A stretch of DNA of 64,000 nucleotides, taken from assembly GCF_004022705.2 (NCBI RefSeq), contig NZ_RZOY02000006.1, forward strand, positions 218,943 through 282,942, read 5' to 3'. Position numbers and translations under genes: made by a program. The notes under the pieces are model-generated. The model was not told the DNA's origin, ran no database searches, and saw nothing but the letters and a program-made list of their open reading frames with translations. Origin of the DNA: Mesorhizobium sp. M2D.F.Ca.ET.226.01.1.1. Lineage in GTDB: Bacteria; Pseudomonadota; Alphaproteobacteria; Rhizobiales; Rhizobiaceae. Below are positions 17,206 to 25,982 of the stretch, piece by piece. Position 1 is the first letter of the stretch, and each line of letters opens with the position of its first letter.

Positions 17206-18204
17206 TTATTGGAAACCGATCGCGTCGACCGTACCCTTCGGGCAACCGGCCTTGCCCGTCGGCGCCGAGGCCATTAGCAGATCGCCGAGCTTGCTGTCTG
17301 GGCCGATCGGACCAGACAGGCCGAGCGTCAATTCGCCGATCATGCGCCGGCCGCTCGACGGATCGACCAGGCAGGAGACACGCACGCGGTCGCCGGCGCC
17401 GGCCCCGAAGGCCGCGTTGAAAGCGCCGCGGATCTCGTCCGACGTCAGCTGCCTGCCGACGTTCTTGGTGAAGAGGTCGCGCACCGCCGAGGCGTTCACT
17501 GCCCGCATCAGGTTCAGCGCGTCGGAGAAATACTCCTGCTGGCTCTTGCCGTAGCAGGTGCCGTGCTTGATCCATTCATGCCGCTCCAGCTTGGAGGCGG
17601 TACCCGGCATCACCTGCTCGAGCTCGGCGCGCGTCTTGGCGTCGAGATCGACCGGCGGCAGGTCTCCCCAATGCGCCGGATTGTCATTGGCCTTGTCGCT
17701 CGCCGACACCTGGCAATAGAAATTGCCGTTCGGCTGTGGCCACAACCCATGCAGCGTAAAGTGCGAAGCGTCGAACTCGCTCGGGCTCTGGGCCTTGCAT
17801 TCGGGCTTGCTGGCCTTGGTCTCGCAGAAAGCCGGCTGCCAGCTCAGCGCAAAGACATATTCGGGTTTTCCGGAGGCCGACGGCTTGGTCTGGCCGGACG
17901 GCGTGGTCGCGGCGCTGCCGCCGGTGACATGCCCGCAGCTGATCTTCACCCAGCGCCGCTCGGGATCGGCGCCGGGCACCTGGATGAGATAGTGGGTGGG
18001 CTCGTCCTTGTTGCCGGCAAGCAGATCGTAGCTCTTACCGGCCTCGGTCGAGATGTTGCCGGGGTTCTTGCCGTTCTTGATGGCCTGGGTCGCCGGACAG
18101 GCGCTGTCGGCCACGAAAGTTCCGCTCATCTTCACGTCGGCATGAGCCGCCCCGGCGCCGGCCAGAGCCAGCATCATCGAACCCCACAATGCCCAAACCC
18201 GCAT
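17206..18204 (-). CDS. secreted ribonuclease T2 family protein
   Basis: A protein of 332 residues with a signal peptide (MRVWALWGSMMLALAGAG then AAHA). Both catalytic segments of RNase T2 are present: FTLHGLWP with His152, and HEWIKHGTC with His209, Glu210 and His214. Several cysteines fit disulfides. It would cleave RNA in the periplasm or outside the cell for nutrient scavenging. The region from about 25 to 115 before the catalytic domain is an extra segment not usual for the short bacterial RNase I. ATG 18204 is chosen over 18225 because GGGAGAG precedes it. Confidence 0.85.
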   Translation of the reverse strand: MRVWALWGSMMLALAGAGAAHADVKMSGTFVADSACPATQAIKNGKNPGNISTEAGKSYDLLAGNKDEPTHYLIQVPGADPERRWVKISCGHVTGGSAATTPSGQTKPSASGKPEYVFALSWQPAFCETKASKPECKAQSPSEFDASHFTLHGLWPQPNGNFYCQVSASDKANDNPAHWGDLPPVDLDAKTRAELEQVMPGTASKLERHEWIKHGTCYGKSQQEYFSDALNLMRAVNASAVRDLFTKNVGRQLTSDEIRGAFNAAFGAGAGDRVRVSCLVDPSSGRRMIGELTLGLSGPIGPDSKLGDLLMASAPTGKAGCPKGTVDAIGFQ

Positions 18205-18455
18205 TCCCGCTCTCCCGGCGATCATTGATCCGTATTGGATTCGTCACACTAGAACAGGCGACGTGTCAGAATTGCGATCTTTTTTCACGACGCGAAGAAA
18301 CAATCCCCAAATCTCAACGCTTCCAATCGGCAAATTCGCAAGCCGCCCCTCGCTGTCTCTGCGGAGCAATAGATTTCCAGCCTGGCATATCTCAGTCGCC
18401 TCATCCACTTGACGCCGGCAAAGCCCTCGCCCAACAGTCGCCGAGGGAGCGAGAT

Positions 18456-19388
18456 ATGCCATTCGACAGAAAGACCAGGCTGGCCTCATCGACCGGGGCC
18501 GAGCTCAACCTCTATGTGAAGGAAGCCGCGCAGGGTCCGCGCGCCGTGGTTCAGATCAACCACGGCCTGGCCGAGCACGCGGCGCGCTACGCGCGCTTTG
18601 CCGATTTCCTGAGCGGGCGGGGTTTCCACGTCTACGCCCATGACCATCGCGGCCATGGCGCGACGAAGGCGGCCGACGCGCCGCTCGGCAAGTTCGCGGA
18701 CAGTGACGGCATAGCCAAGGTGATCGCCGACGTCGACGCCGTTCACGACCTGATCGCGAAAGAGCATCCGGGACTGCCGGTGATGGCTTTTGGCCACTCG
18801 CTCGGCGCCTCGATAGCGTTGAACTTCGTGCTGCGCCACTCACAGCGCATCCATGCCGCCGCGATCTGGAACGGCAATTTCTCGCAAGGGCTTCTCGGCC
18901 AATTGGCGCTGCTCATCCTGGGCTGGGAGCGCATGCGGCTTGGCTCCGATGTGCCGTCGCGCCTTTTGCCCAGGCTCACTTTCCAGGCCTGGGGCAAGGC
19001 CGTGCCCAACCATCGGACCTTGTTCGACTGGCTGTCACGCGATCCGGTCGAGGTCGACAAATATGTCGCCGACCCGCTCTGCGGCTGGGACGCGTCCAAC
19101 TCGATGTGGCGCGACGTGGTCAACATGGCGCAGCACGCCGGCAAGGATTCCAGTTTCGCCGGCGTGCGACGTGATCTCCACTTCAACCTCATCGGCGGCG
19201 AGAAGGATCCCGCGTCGGATTATGGCAAGGCGGTCCACCATCTCGCAAAGCGCATGCAGTCGATGGGCTTTTCGAATCTGGTTTCAAAGGTTTACGCCGA
19301 CACCCGCCACGAAAGCCTGAACGAGATCAACCGCGACGCCGTCATGAACGATTTTGCCGGCTGGGCCGACAGCGTGCTGAAATCCTGA
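18456..19388 (+). CDS. alpha/beta hydrolase, monoacylglycerol lipase-like
   Basis: A protein of 310 residues of the Hydrolase_4 (serine aminopeptidase S33/monoglyceride lipase) type. The oxyanion area is INHGLAEHAARY, then HDHRGHGAT. The nucleophile Ser115 lies in GHSLG, the acid probably in GGEKDPASD, and the histidine in DTRHESLNE near the end. There is no signal peptide, so it is cytosolic. ATG 18456 has GAGGGAG upstream; the frame is open about 90 codons further but that stretch is the divergent promoter region of the RNase gene. Substrates are probably monoacylglycerols or lysophospholipids. Confidence 0.85.
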   Translation: MPFDRKTRLASSTGAELNLYVKEAAQGPRAVVQINHGLAEHAARYARFADFLSGRGFHVYAHDHRGHGATKAADAPLGKFADSDGIAKVIADVDAVHDLIAKEHPGLPVMAFGHSLGASIALNFVLRHSQRIHAAAIWNGNFSQGLLGQLALLILGWERMRLGSDVPSRLLPRLTFQAWGKAVPNHRTLFDWLSRDPVEVDKYVADPLCGWDASNSMWRDVVNMAQHAGKDSSFAGVRRDLHFNLIGGEKDPASDYGKAVHHLAKRMQSMGFSNLVSKVYADTRHESLNEINRDAVMNDFAGWADSVLKS

Positions 19389-19469
19389 TCCGGCTTGGCC
19401 TATCGTATGGGTCGTGACACGACCCGTGCGGGTTGCTAGAGGCTGCCTTTCGTTAGAACACGGTGATCC

Positions 19470-20642
19470 ATGGCCGAACCCCCGCTGAAAGGCATTCGCG
19501 TTATCGAACTTGCCCGCATCCTGGCCGGCCCCTGGGCCGGGCAGTTGCTCGCCGATCTCGGCGCCGATGTCATCAAGGTCGAAAGCCCGGACGGCGGCGA
19601 CGACACGCGCAAATGGGGTCCGCCCTTCGTCATGAGCTACGACGGCGAGAACCTCTCGGCCGCCTATTACCATTCCTGCAATCGCGGCAAGCGCTCCATC
19701 GCTGTCGACTTCTCCAAGCCGGAAGGCGCCGAGACGCTGCGCAAATTGGTCGCCACCGCCGACGTGCTGATCGAGAACTTCAAGCTCGGGGGCCTGAAGA
19801 AATACGGTCTCGACTACGAGAGCCTGAAGGCGATCAACCCGCGCCTTGTCTATTGCTCGATCACCGGCTTCGGCCAGGACGGCCCTTACGCGCCGCGCGC
19901 GGGCTACGATTTCATCATCCAGGCCATGGCCGGCATGATGTCGATCACCGGCGAGCCCGGCCGCGAGCCGCAGAAGGCCGGCGTCGCCATCTCCGACCTG
20001 TTCACCGGTCTCTATTCGGTGATCGCCATCCAGGCGGCACTGCGCCACGCCGAAAAGACCGGCGAGGGCCAGCACATCGACATGGCGCTGTTCGACAGCC
20101 AGATCTCGGCGCTCGGCAACCAGAATCTCAATTATCTTGTCTCCGGCAAATCGCCGGTGCAGATGGGCAATGCGCATATGAACATCGCGCCTTACGAGGT
20201 GCTGCCGGTGCGGGACGGCCACATCATCCTGGCCGTCGGCAATGACGGCCAGTTCGCTAAGTTCTGCGCCGCTGTTGGTCTTATCGATCTGCCCGCCAAT
20301 CCGGATTTCGCCAGCAACCCGGCTCGCGTCGCCAACCGCGCGAAGCTGCGCGAACGGATCATCGAGAGGCTGAGCACTTGGGATCGCGATCCGCTGCTGG
20401 CCAAGCTCGAAGCCGCGGGCGTGCCGGCGAGCCCGATCAATACGATCGGCCAGATGTTTGCCGACCCGCAGACGATCGCGCGCGGCATGCGGCTCGACCT
20501 CGATGACGGCCATGGCAATCGCCTGCCTTCGGTGCGCGCGCCGATGGTGATGTCGGGCACGCCGCTGGTTTATGAGCGCCCCTCGCCGCGCCTCGGCGAG
20601 CACACGGACGAAATCCTTGCCGAACTGGAGAGAGCAAAATGA
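19470..20642 (+). CDS. CaiB/BaiF family CoA-transferase
   Basis: A class III CoA-transferase of 390 residues. The N-terminus LKGIRVIELARILAGPWAGQLLADLGADVIKVE is typical, the catalytic aspartate is Asp176 in ISDLFTG, and GYDFIIQAMAGMMSITG forms the CoA pocket. Such enzymes move CoA between carboxylic acids (formyl/oxalate, succinyl/glutarate, mesaconate and others). Its ATG has a normal gap upstream, and its stop overlaps the ThDP enzyme gene (ATGA). The pairing suggests that the CoA ester made here, or its acid, is handled by the next enzyme. The acid cannot be named from the sequence. Confidence 0.9.
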   Translation: MAEPPLKGIRVIELARILAGPWAGQLLADLGADVIKVESPDGGDDTRKWGPPFVMSYDGENLSAAYYHSCNRGKRSIAVDFSKPEGAETLRKLVATADVLIENFKLGGLKKYGLDYESLKAINPRLVYCSITGFGQDGPYAPRAGYDFIIQAMAGMMSITGEPGREPQKAGVAISDLFTGLYSVIAIQAALRHAEKTGEGQHIDMALFDSQISALGNQNLNYLVSGKSPVQMGNAHMNIAPYEVLPVRDGHIILAVGNDGQFAKFCAAVGLIDLPANPDFASNPARVANRAKLRERIIERLSTWDRDPLLAKLEAAGVPASPINTIGQMFADPQTIARGMRLDLDDGHGNRLPSVRAPMVMSGTPLVYERPSPRLGEHTDEILAELERAK

Positions 20643-22288
20643 AGACCGGCGGACAACTGATTGTCGAGGCGCTCGAAGCGAACGGCACCGACCGCATCTT
20701 CTGCGTTCCGGGCGAATCCTATCTCGCAGTGCTCGACGCGCTGCATGACTCTTCGATCCGCACCATCGTCTGCCGCCAGGAGGGGGGTGCTGCGATGATG
20801 GCCGACTGCCAGGGACGGCTGACCGGCAAGCCCGGCATCTGCTTCGTCACCCGCGGCCCCGGCGCCACCAACTCGTCGGCCGGCGTCCACATCGCCATGC
20901 AGGATTCGGTACCGATGATCCTGTTCATCGGCCAGGTCGCCAGCCACGCCAAGGAACGCGAGGCCTTCCAGGAGGTCGACTACAAGCGGTTCTTCGGCGA
21001 CATCGCCAAATGGGTGGTGGAGATCGACGACGCCGCGCGCATCCCGGAATTCGTCACCCGCGCCTTCGCCGTCGCAACCTCCGGCCGCCCCGGCCCGGTC
21101 GTCATCTCGCTGCCGGAGGACATGCTGACCAGCGAGGTCGAGGCGCCGTCAGCGCTGCCGCACACGCCGGTCGAGACCCGTCCGGGCGAAGCCGAACTCG
21201 ATGCGCTGCAAATGCTGCTTGCCAACGCCAAGCGTCCTTTCGCCATCCTCGGCGGCACGCGCTGGAACGAGGAAGCGGTGGCGCATATGCGCGCGATCGC
21301 CGAGACGTGGTCGCTGCCCGTTGGCTGCTCCTTCCGCCGCCAGATGCTGTTCGACCATCTCCATCCCAATTACGCCGGCGATGTCGGCATCGGCATCAAT
21401 CCAAAGCTTGCGGAGCGGATCAAGCAGGCCGACGTGGTGCTTTTGATCGGCGGCCGCTTGGGCGAGATGCCGTCCTCCGACTACACGTTGCTGAAAAGCC
21501 CCTACCCCGACCAGGCGCTGGTGCATGTCCATGCCGATGCCGGCGAGCTTGGCCGCGTCTACCGGCCTACGATAGCCATCAATGCCTCGCCCACTGCTTT
21601 CGTTGAAGCCTTCGCCAAGCGCAAGCCGGCAGCCAGGCCTTCTTGGGCGGCCGAGGCGGAAAAGGCGCACGCCGCCTATCTCGAATGGTCGACGCCGCCC
21701 CAGACCGGGCCGGGCGCCGTCCAGATGGGACCGATCATCGAACATCTGGGAAAAGTTCTGCCGGAAGACGCCATCCTCACCAACGGCGCCGGCAACTACG
21801 CCACCTGGGTGCATCGCTTCTATCGCAACCGCCGCTTCGGCACGCAGGCGGCACCCACCTCCGGCTCGATGGGTTACGGCACGCCGGCCGCGGTCGCCGC
21901 CAAGTCGCTCTACCCGGATCGCATGGTGGTCGCCTTCGCCGGCGACGGTTGCTTCCTGATGAACGGCCAGGAATTCGCGACCGCTGTTCAGTACGACCTG
22001 CCGATCATCGTGATCGTCGTCAACAACGGCATTTACGGCACCATCCGCATGCACCAGGAGCGGGAATATCCGAGCCGCGTCGTCGCCACCACGCTGAAGA
22101 ACCCGGACTTCGCGGCACTTGCCCGTTCCTATGGCGGTCACGGCGAGACGGTCGAGAAGACCGCCAACTTCGCGCCGGCCTTCGAACGCGCGCTGGCCAG
22201 CGGCAAGCCGACGATCATCGAGATCAGGCTCGATCCCGAAGCGATCACGCCGACCCGCACCCTGACGCAGATCCGCGACAAGAGCTAA
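20639..22288 (+). CDS. thiamine-diphosphate-dependent enzyme, acetolactate synthase-like
   Basis: A protein of 549 residues with the three-domain ThDP fold: the Pyr domain with catalytic Glu48 in CRQEGGAAMMA, a central domain, and the PP domain with GDG at 435-437 and NN at 462-463 (GDGCFLMNGQEFATAVQYDL...VNNGIYG). It resembles the 'acetolactate synthase large subunit-like' group of decarboxylases and ligases, without an accompanying regulatory subunit. Translational coupling to a CaiB-type CoA-transferase recalls the formyl-CoA transferase/oxalyl-CoA decarboxylase pair. I see no ADP-binding or oxalyl-specific signature, so that function is not claimed. Confidence 0.85.
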   Translation: MKTGGQLIVEALEANGTDRIFCVPGESYLAVLDALHDSSIRTIVCRQEGGAAMMADCQGRLTGKPGICFVTRGPGATNSSAGVHIAMQDSVPMILFIGQVASHAKEREAFQEVDYKRFFGDIAKWVVEIDDAARIPEFVTRAFAVATSGRPGPVVISLPEDMLTSEVEAPSALPHTPVETRPGEAELDALQMLLANAKRPFAILGGTRWNEEAVAHMRAIAETWSLPVGCSFRRQMLFDHLHPNYAGDVGIGINPKLAERIKQADVVLLIGGRLGEMPSSDYTLLKSPYPDQALVHVHADAGELGRVYRPTIAINASPTAFVEAFAKRKPAARPSWAAEAEKAHAAYLEWSTPPQTGPGAVQMGPIIEHLGKVLPEDAILTNGAGNYATWVHRFYRNRRFGTQAAPTSGSMGYGTPAAVAAKSLYPDRMVVAFAGDGCFLMNGQEFATAVQYDLPIIVIVVNNGIYGTIRMHQEREYPSRVVATTLKNPDFAALARSYGGHGETVEKTANFAPAFERALASGKPTIIEIRLDPEAITPTRTLTQIRDKS

Positions 22289-22291
22289 GAC

Positions 22292-22312
22292 GAAAGGCGG
22301 CTGTCGCCTTTC
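22292..22312 (+). terminator. possible terminator after the ThDP enzyme gene
   Basis: GAAAGGCG and CGCCTTTC form a perfect 8-bp stem with a GCTGT loop, four bases after the stop codon. The T-run lies within the stem and is not extended, so strength is uncertain. Confidence 0.5.
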
Positions 22313-22369
22313 TGCCGGCGACGCTGTCTCTACGGATGGAAGGAAAGGCGGTGGCCCGCGCCTCCTGTG

Positions 22370-22816
22370 TTACATCGCGCCGCCGGATTTCTCGATCTGG
22401 CCGCGGATCTCGCCGTCCTTGTTGGCGGCGGTATGTATGTTGACATAGTACTTACCGGCCTCGAGATCGGCCGCCTGCGCGTCCGTCAGCGTCGCCGATC
22501 CCTTGATCGGGCTCTTCAGCTTCTTGAACGGGATGACCGGGTCCGCATTCGCGCCCATATCCGCCGGACCGTGGATGTGGCCGGCGACGGCCGGTCCGCT
22601 GAGACCGGAATATTTGACGTTCCAAGTAAGCTTCTTCTTGTTTGTGTCGAAGGTGAGTGTAGCGGTGCCCTTGCCCTTGGTGGTCACGGGCGGGCTCTGC
22701 TGGCTGCCGTCGAGCGTCGCCTTGAACTTCATCGTCTCGGCCATGGCCGGCGCTGCGAGAAGGAAGGCGGTCGAGACGGCTAAGGCCGAAAGCATCGGCA
22801 CGGACAGGATGCGCAT
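22370..22816 (-). CDS. CHRD domain secreted protein
   Basis: A protein of 148 residues: a signal peptide (MRILSVPMLSALAVSTAF, then APAMA) and one CHRD domain. Domain marks are FKATLDGSQQSPPVTTKGKG, GHIHGPADMG and YYVNIHTAANKDGEIRGQI. CHRD domains were named after chordin; their role in bacteria is unknown. The location should be periplasmic or extracellular. ATG 22816 is chosen because GGAGGT precedes it at good spacing, and the frame upstream is not signal-peptide-like. Confidence 0.85.
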   Translation of the reverse strand: MRILSVPMLSALAVSTAFLLAAPAMAETMKFKATLDGSQQSPPVTTKGKGTATLTFDTNKKKLTWNVKYSGLSGPAVAGHIHGPADMGANADPVIPFKKLKSPIKGSATLTDAQAADLEAGKYYVNIHTAANKDGEIRGQIEKSGGAM

Positions 22817-22935
22817 GAAAGAACCTCCGTTGATGGCAGCACCTCGCGCGGCTCCCCGACGCACGGATGCCTCCCTGAAACGGTTGGGCGGCGATTTGTA
22901 TCCCGGCACACAATTATTTTACCGCAACCAACGAA

Positions 22936-22959
22936 AAAGGGGCGGTCGTCCGCCCCTTT
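22936..22959 (-). terminator. rho-independent terminator of the cystathionine gamma-synthase-family gene
   Basis: AAAGGGGCGG (22936-22945) and CCGCCCCTTT (22950-22959) form a perfect 10-bp stem with a four-base loop. On the minus strand it is followed by further T residues (TTTTTC). It lies 22 bases after the stop of the gene ending at 22982. Confidence 0.85.
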
Positions 22960-22981
22960 CGGATTCAATGAAAGGCTATGG

Positions 22982-24265
22982 TCAGACGGTGGCCAGCGCC
23001 TGCGCTAGGTCGGCGATCAGATCGTCCGCATGCTCGACGCCGATGGACAGCCTGACCGTGGTCTCGAGCACGCCGATCCGCTGGCGCACCTCGAAGGGAA
23101 TACCGGAATGGGTCATCGCCGCCGGATGGCTGGCCAGTGATTCCGTTCCGCCAAGACTTACCGCCAGCTTGAAGATCTGCAGGCTGTTGAGAAAGGCGAA
23201 GGCCGCCTTCTGCCCGCCGCGTATGTCGAAGGAGAATGTCGAGCCGGCGCCGCTGCATTGCGCCCGGTAGGTGCGGCCCGCCGGCGTATCCTCGCCCAGG
23301 AACGGCAGATAGTGCACCCTTTCGACTTTGGGGTGATCTCGCAGGAATTCAGCAACGAGGCGTGCATTGTCGTTCGCTCGTTCCATGCGGATCGACAGCG
23401 TCTCCAGAGAACGACCGAGCATCCAGCAGGAATGCGGGTCCAGCTGCGTACCGATTGCGCCGCGCAGCGCCTTGATTGCCTTGGTGACCGCCTTGCCGCC
23501 CAGGGCGGCGCCAGCAATCAGATCTGAGTGGCCGCCGACATATTTGGTCAGCGAATAGACCGAAACATCGGCGCCGTGTTCGATGGGCCGCTGGAACACC
23601 GGGCCAAGCAGCGTGTTGTCGCAAACAATGATCGGCTTCGTCCCTTGCCGGACACCGATCTCGTCGGCGATCCGGCGCATCAGTTCGATGTCGACAAGGC
23701 TGTTGGTTGGGTTTGACGGCGTCTCGATCAGGATGACCGAGACGCGGCCCTTGGCCAGGGCAGCATCGGTGGTCGCGCGCACCGTCACGTCGTTGACGCC
23801 GTTCGCGAAGCCGACTGCGTCGATGCCGAAACCGGCGAGCGTGCGCGTCAGAAGCGTCTCGGTGCCGCCATAGAGAGGCTGCGAATGCAGGATCACGTCG
23901 CCCGGCCGGGCATAGGCGAGCAGCGTGGTCGCGATTGCCGACATGCCGGACGAAAACAGGATACAGGCCTCAGTCCCCTCATAGATCGCCAGCCTGTCCT
24001 CGACGATCTCGCTGTTCGGATGGTTGAAGCGCGAATAAACCAGGCCGGAAGCCGTGCCGCTTGGAGGCTCCTTGCGGCCAGAAGTGTAATCGAAGAAGTC
24101 GCGTCCCTCTTCCGCGGATTTGAACACAAAGGTCGAAGTCAGGAACACCGGCGGCTTGACGGCGCCTTCCGACAGCTGCGGATCGAAACCATAGCTCAGC
24201 ATCAGTGTCTCCGGATGGAGCTTGTGGTTGCCGATATGGGTTTTCGACGGGCGCGGCGCGGTCAT
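22982..24265 (-). CDS. cystathionine gamma-synthase family PLP enzyme
   Basis: A fold-type I trans-sulfuration enzyme of 427 residues. The PLP lysine is Lys241 in [47 protein letters not shown] and SLGGTESL are all as expected. Family members make or cleave cystathionine, homocysteine or methionine. The N-terminus and a long [22 protein letters not shown] opening match proteins often called cystathionine gamma-synthase family or methionine gamma-lyase-like. The cysteine that helps define true methionine gamma-lyases is not evident after the SSGMSA block. The gene is divergent from an Lrp-type regulator, which suggests amino-acid-responsive control. A terminator follows. Confidence 0.85.
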   Translation of the reverse strand: MTAPRPSKTHIGNHKLHPETLMLSYGFDPQLSEGAVKPPVFLTSTFVFKSAEEGRDFFDYTSGRKEPPSGTASGLVYSRFNHPNSEIVEDRLAIYEGTEACILFSSGMSAIATTLLAYARPGDVILHSQPLYGGTETLLTRTLAGFGIDAVGFANGVNDVTVRATTDAALAKGRVSVILIETPSNPTNSLVDIELMRRIADEIGVRQGTKPIIVCDNTLLGPVFQRPIEHGADVSVYSLTKYVGGHSDLIAGAALGGKAVTKAIKALRGAIGTQLDPHSCWMLGRSLETLSIRMERANDNARLVAEFLRDHPKVERVHYLPFLGEDTPAGRTYRAQCSGAGSTFSFDIRGGQKAAFAFLNSLQIFKLAVSLGGTESLASHPAAMTHSGIPFEVRQRIGVLETTVRLSIGVEHADDLIADLAQALATV

Positions 24266-24379
24266 GACTTTCCCCTGTTTTTCGCGTGATATCGCCCGGC
24301 AATTTATGCGATCCGCCTCACGCAGTCCTTGCTATTTCCGGCATCGCATGGCTGCATCTTCGCAACAAATTGCCGAGGG

Positions 24380-24847
24380 ATGCCAAAAGTGCAGCAGAAG
24401 ATAGCTGACGATTTCGACCGCAAGATTTTGCGCGAACTGCAAGCCGACGCCCGCATCACCAATAACGAGCTTGCCGAACGGATCGGCCTGTCGCCATCGC
24501 CGTGCCTGAGGCGCGTGCGGCGGCTGGAGGAAACGGGCATGATCAGAGGCTACACCGCTCTGGTCGATCCGGCCGCCTTCGGCTGGGGCATGGTCGCCAT
24601 CGCAACCATACGCCTCAGCCGCCAAAACGAGGACGAGATCGTCATGTTCGAGGAAGCGATCCGCGGTTGGGACGAGGTGCTGGAATGCCACCTCGTCACC
24701 GGCTCGCGCGACTACGTGCTGAAGGTGGTGACCGGAAACCTGGAACAGTATGAGCGCTTCATCAAGGAGAAGATCGCGCGGCTGAAATGCGTTGCCTCGA
24801 TCGAGACCAGCTTCGTCATGAACACGATAAAGGAACGGCGCCTCTGA
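24380..24847 (+). CDS. Lrp/AsnC family transcriptional regulator
   Basis: A protein of about 155 residues. The N-terminal AsnC helix-turn-helix reads DRKILRELQADARITNNELAERIGLSPSPCLRRVRRLE. The C-terminal RAM domain follows, with CHLVTGSRDYVLKVV and ERFIKEKIARLKCVASIETSFVM. The start is either ATG 24380 or GTG 24389; GAGGGA sits at better distance for the GTG. It is divergent from the trans-sulfuration enzyme gene across about 115 bases. This is the usual layout for a local Lrp regulator activated by the enzyme's amino acid substrate, as with MdeR and methionine gamma-lyase in pseudomonads. The pairing is inferred. Confidence 0.9.
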   Translation: MPKVQQKIADDFDRKILRELQADARITNNELAERIGLSPSPCLRRVRRLEETGMIRGYTALVDPAAFGWGMVAIATIRLSRQNEDEIVMFEEAIRGWDEVLECHLVTGSRDYVLKVVTGNLEQYERFIKEKIARLKCVASIETSFVMNTIKERRL

Positions 24848-24906
24848 TTGCATGTCGCCCAAAAGTGCGCAGCGGTTTTGGGGTAACGACATACATCAAA
24901 CAAAGA

Positions 24907-24934
24907 AAAGAGCGGTTCTTTCGAACCGCTCTTT
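24907..24934 (-). terminator. rho-independent terminator of the pyrimidine-transporter-type operon
   Basis: AAAGAGCGGTTC (24907-24918) and GAACCGCTCTTT (24923-24934) pair over 12 perfect base pairs around TTTC. On the minus strand TTCTTTG follows. It lies 38 bases after the binding-protein stop and could also serve the convergent Lrp gene. Confidence 0.85.
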
Positions 24935-24971
24935 CAGGCTCCATCTCAAGATCGGACCTGTCTAAGCAGAC

Positions 24972-25943
24972 TTACTTGATTGCCTTGTCGGTGATCGCGG
25001 TCGTGTAGGCGCCGCTCGCCTCCTTGCTGATGATCTTCTGGTCGAGCAGCGCCTTGGCGGTACGCTCGTAAGCAGCCGGGATCAGCTTGCCGTCGGCATT
25101 GTCGACCAGCTTGGCCACTTCCTTCATCATGAACTTCTGATGGTTCTCGTCCTGGCCGCCGGCGTCGACGACGATCCCCGCCGCCTCGTCGGTGTTCTCG
25201 GTGGCGTATTTCCAGCCCTTCATCGAAGCGCGCACGAAGCGCACCATCTTGTCCTCGAAGGCCGGATCCTTGAGCTTGTCCTCAAGCGTGTAGAGCCCGT
25301 CCTCCAGAAGGTCGTTGCCCATGGCCGAGTAGTTGAACACGACCAGGTCCTCCGGCTTGTACCCGGCATCCAGCACCTGACCGTATTCGTTATAGGTCAT
25401 CACCGAGATGCAGTCGGCCTGTTTCTGGATCAGGGGCTGCACGTCAAAGCTCTGCTTGAGCACGGTGACGCCGTCCGGGCCGCCATCGGTCTTGAGGCCG
25501 ATCTTGTTCATCCAGGCGTAGAAGGGATATTCGTTGCCGAAGAACCAGACGCCGAGCGTATGGCCCTTGAAGTCGGCTTCCGTCTTGATCGGGCCGGCCT
25601 TGGGGCAAACCAGTTCCATGCCGGCCTTCTTGAACGGCTGGGCGATGTTGACGAGCCCCACGCCCTTGTCGCGGGCCGCCAGCGCGCCGCCCATCCAGTC
25701 GACGATAACGTCGGCGCCGCCGCCGGCGATCACCTGCTCGGGCGCGATATCCGGGCCGCCCGGCTTGATTTCGACGTCCAGGCCTTCGGCGTCATAAAAA
25801 CCCTTGGCCTTGGCGACATAGTAGCCAGCGAACTGGGCCTGCGTGACCCATTTCAATTGCAGTGTCACCTTGTCGGCGGCCATTGCCTGGAAGGCGGCCA
25901 GCGACATCGCGCCGGCCAAAGCGGAAATCAGCAGTCTTTTCAT
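24972..25943 (-). CDS. ABC transporter substrate-binding protein, SsuA/ThiY-like
   Basis: A periplasmic binding protein of 323 residues with a clear signal peptide (MKRLLISALAGAMSLAAF, AMA). It belongs to the NMT1/THI5-like class: VTLQLKWVTQAQFAGYYVAKAKGFYDAEGLDVEI is the classic opening of proteins that bind pyrimidine-like ligands such as hydroxymethylpyrimidine precursors. It is the last gene of a four-gene importer operon (ATPase, permease, permease, binding protein). The nearby pyrimidine catabolic genes suggest that uracil, thymine or a related compound is bound. The ligand is inferred. Confidence 0.85.
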   Translation of the reverse strand: MKRLLISALAGAMSLAAFQAMAADKVTLQLKWVTQAQFAGYYVAKAKGFYDAEGLDVEIKPGGPDIAPEQVIAGGGADVIVDWMGGALAARDKGVGLVNIAQPFKKAGMELVCPKAGPIKTEADFKGHTLGVWFFGNEYPFYAWMNKIGLKTDGGPDGVTVLKQSFDVQPLIQKQADCISVMTYNEYGQVLDAGYKPEDLVVFNYSAMGNDLLEDGLYTLEDKLKDPAFEDKMVRFVRASMKGWKYATENTDEAAGIVVDAGGQDENHQKFMMKEVAKLVDNADGKLIPAAYERTAKALLDQKIISKEASGAYTTAITDKAIK

Positions 25944-25982
25944 GTTTTTACCCTCTGAAGTTAGTACCCAAACCCACCGCCC

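Noticed and set aside
20639..22288. Oxalyl-CoA decarboxylase with formyl-CoA transferase
   Set aside because: The pairing suggests it, but the ThDP enzyme has the acetolactate-synthase-like opening and no recognisable oxalyl-CoA-specific features.
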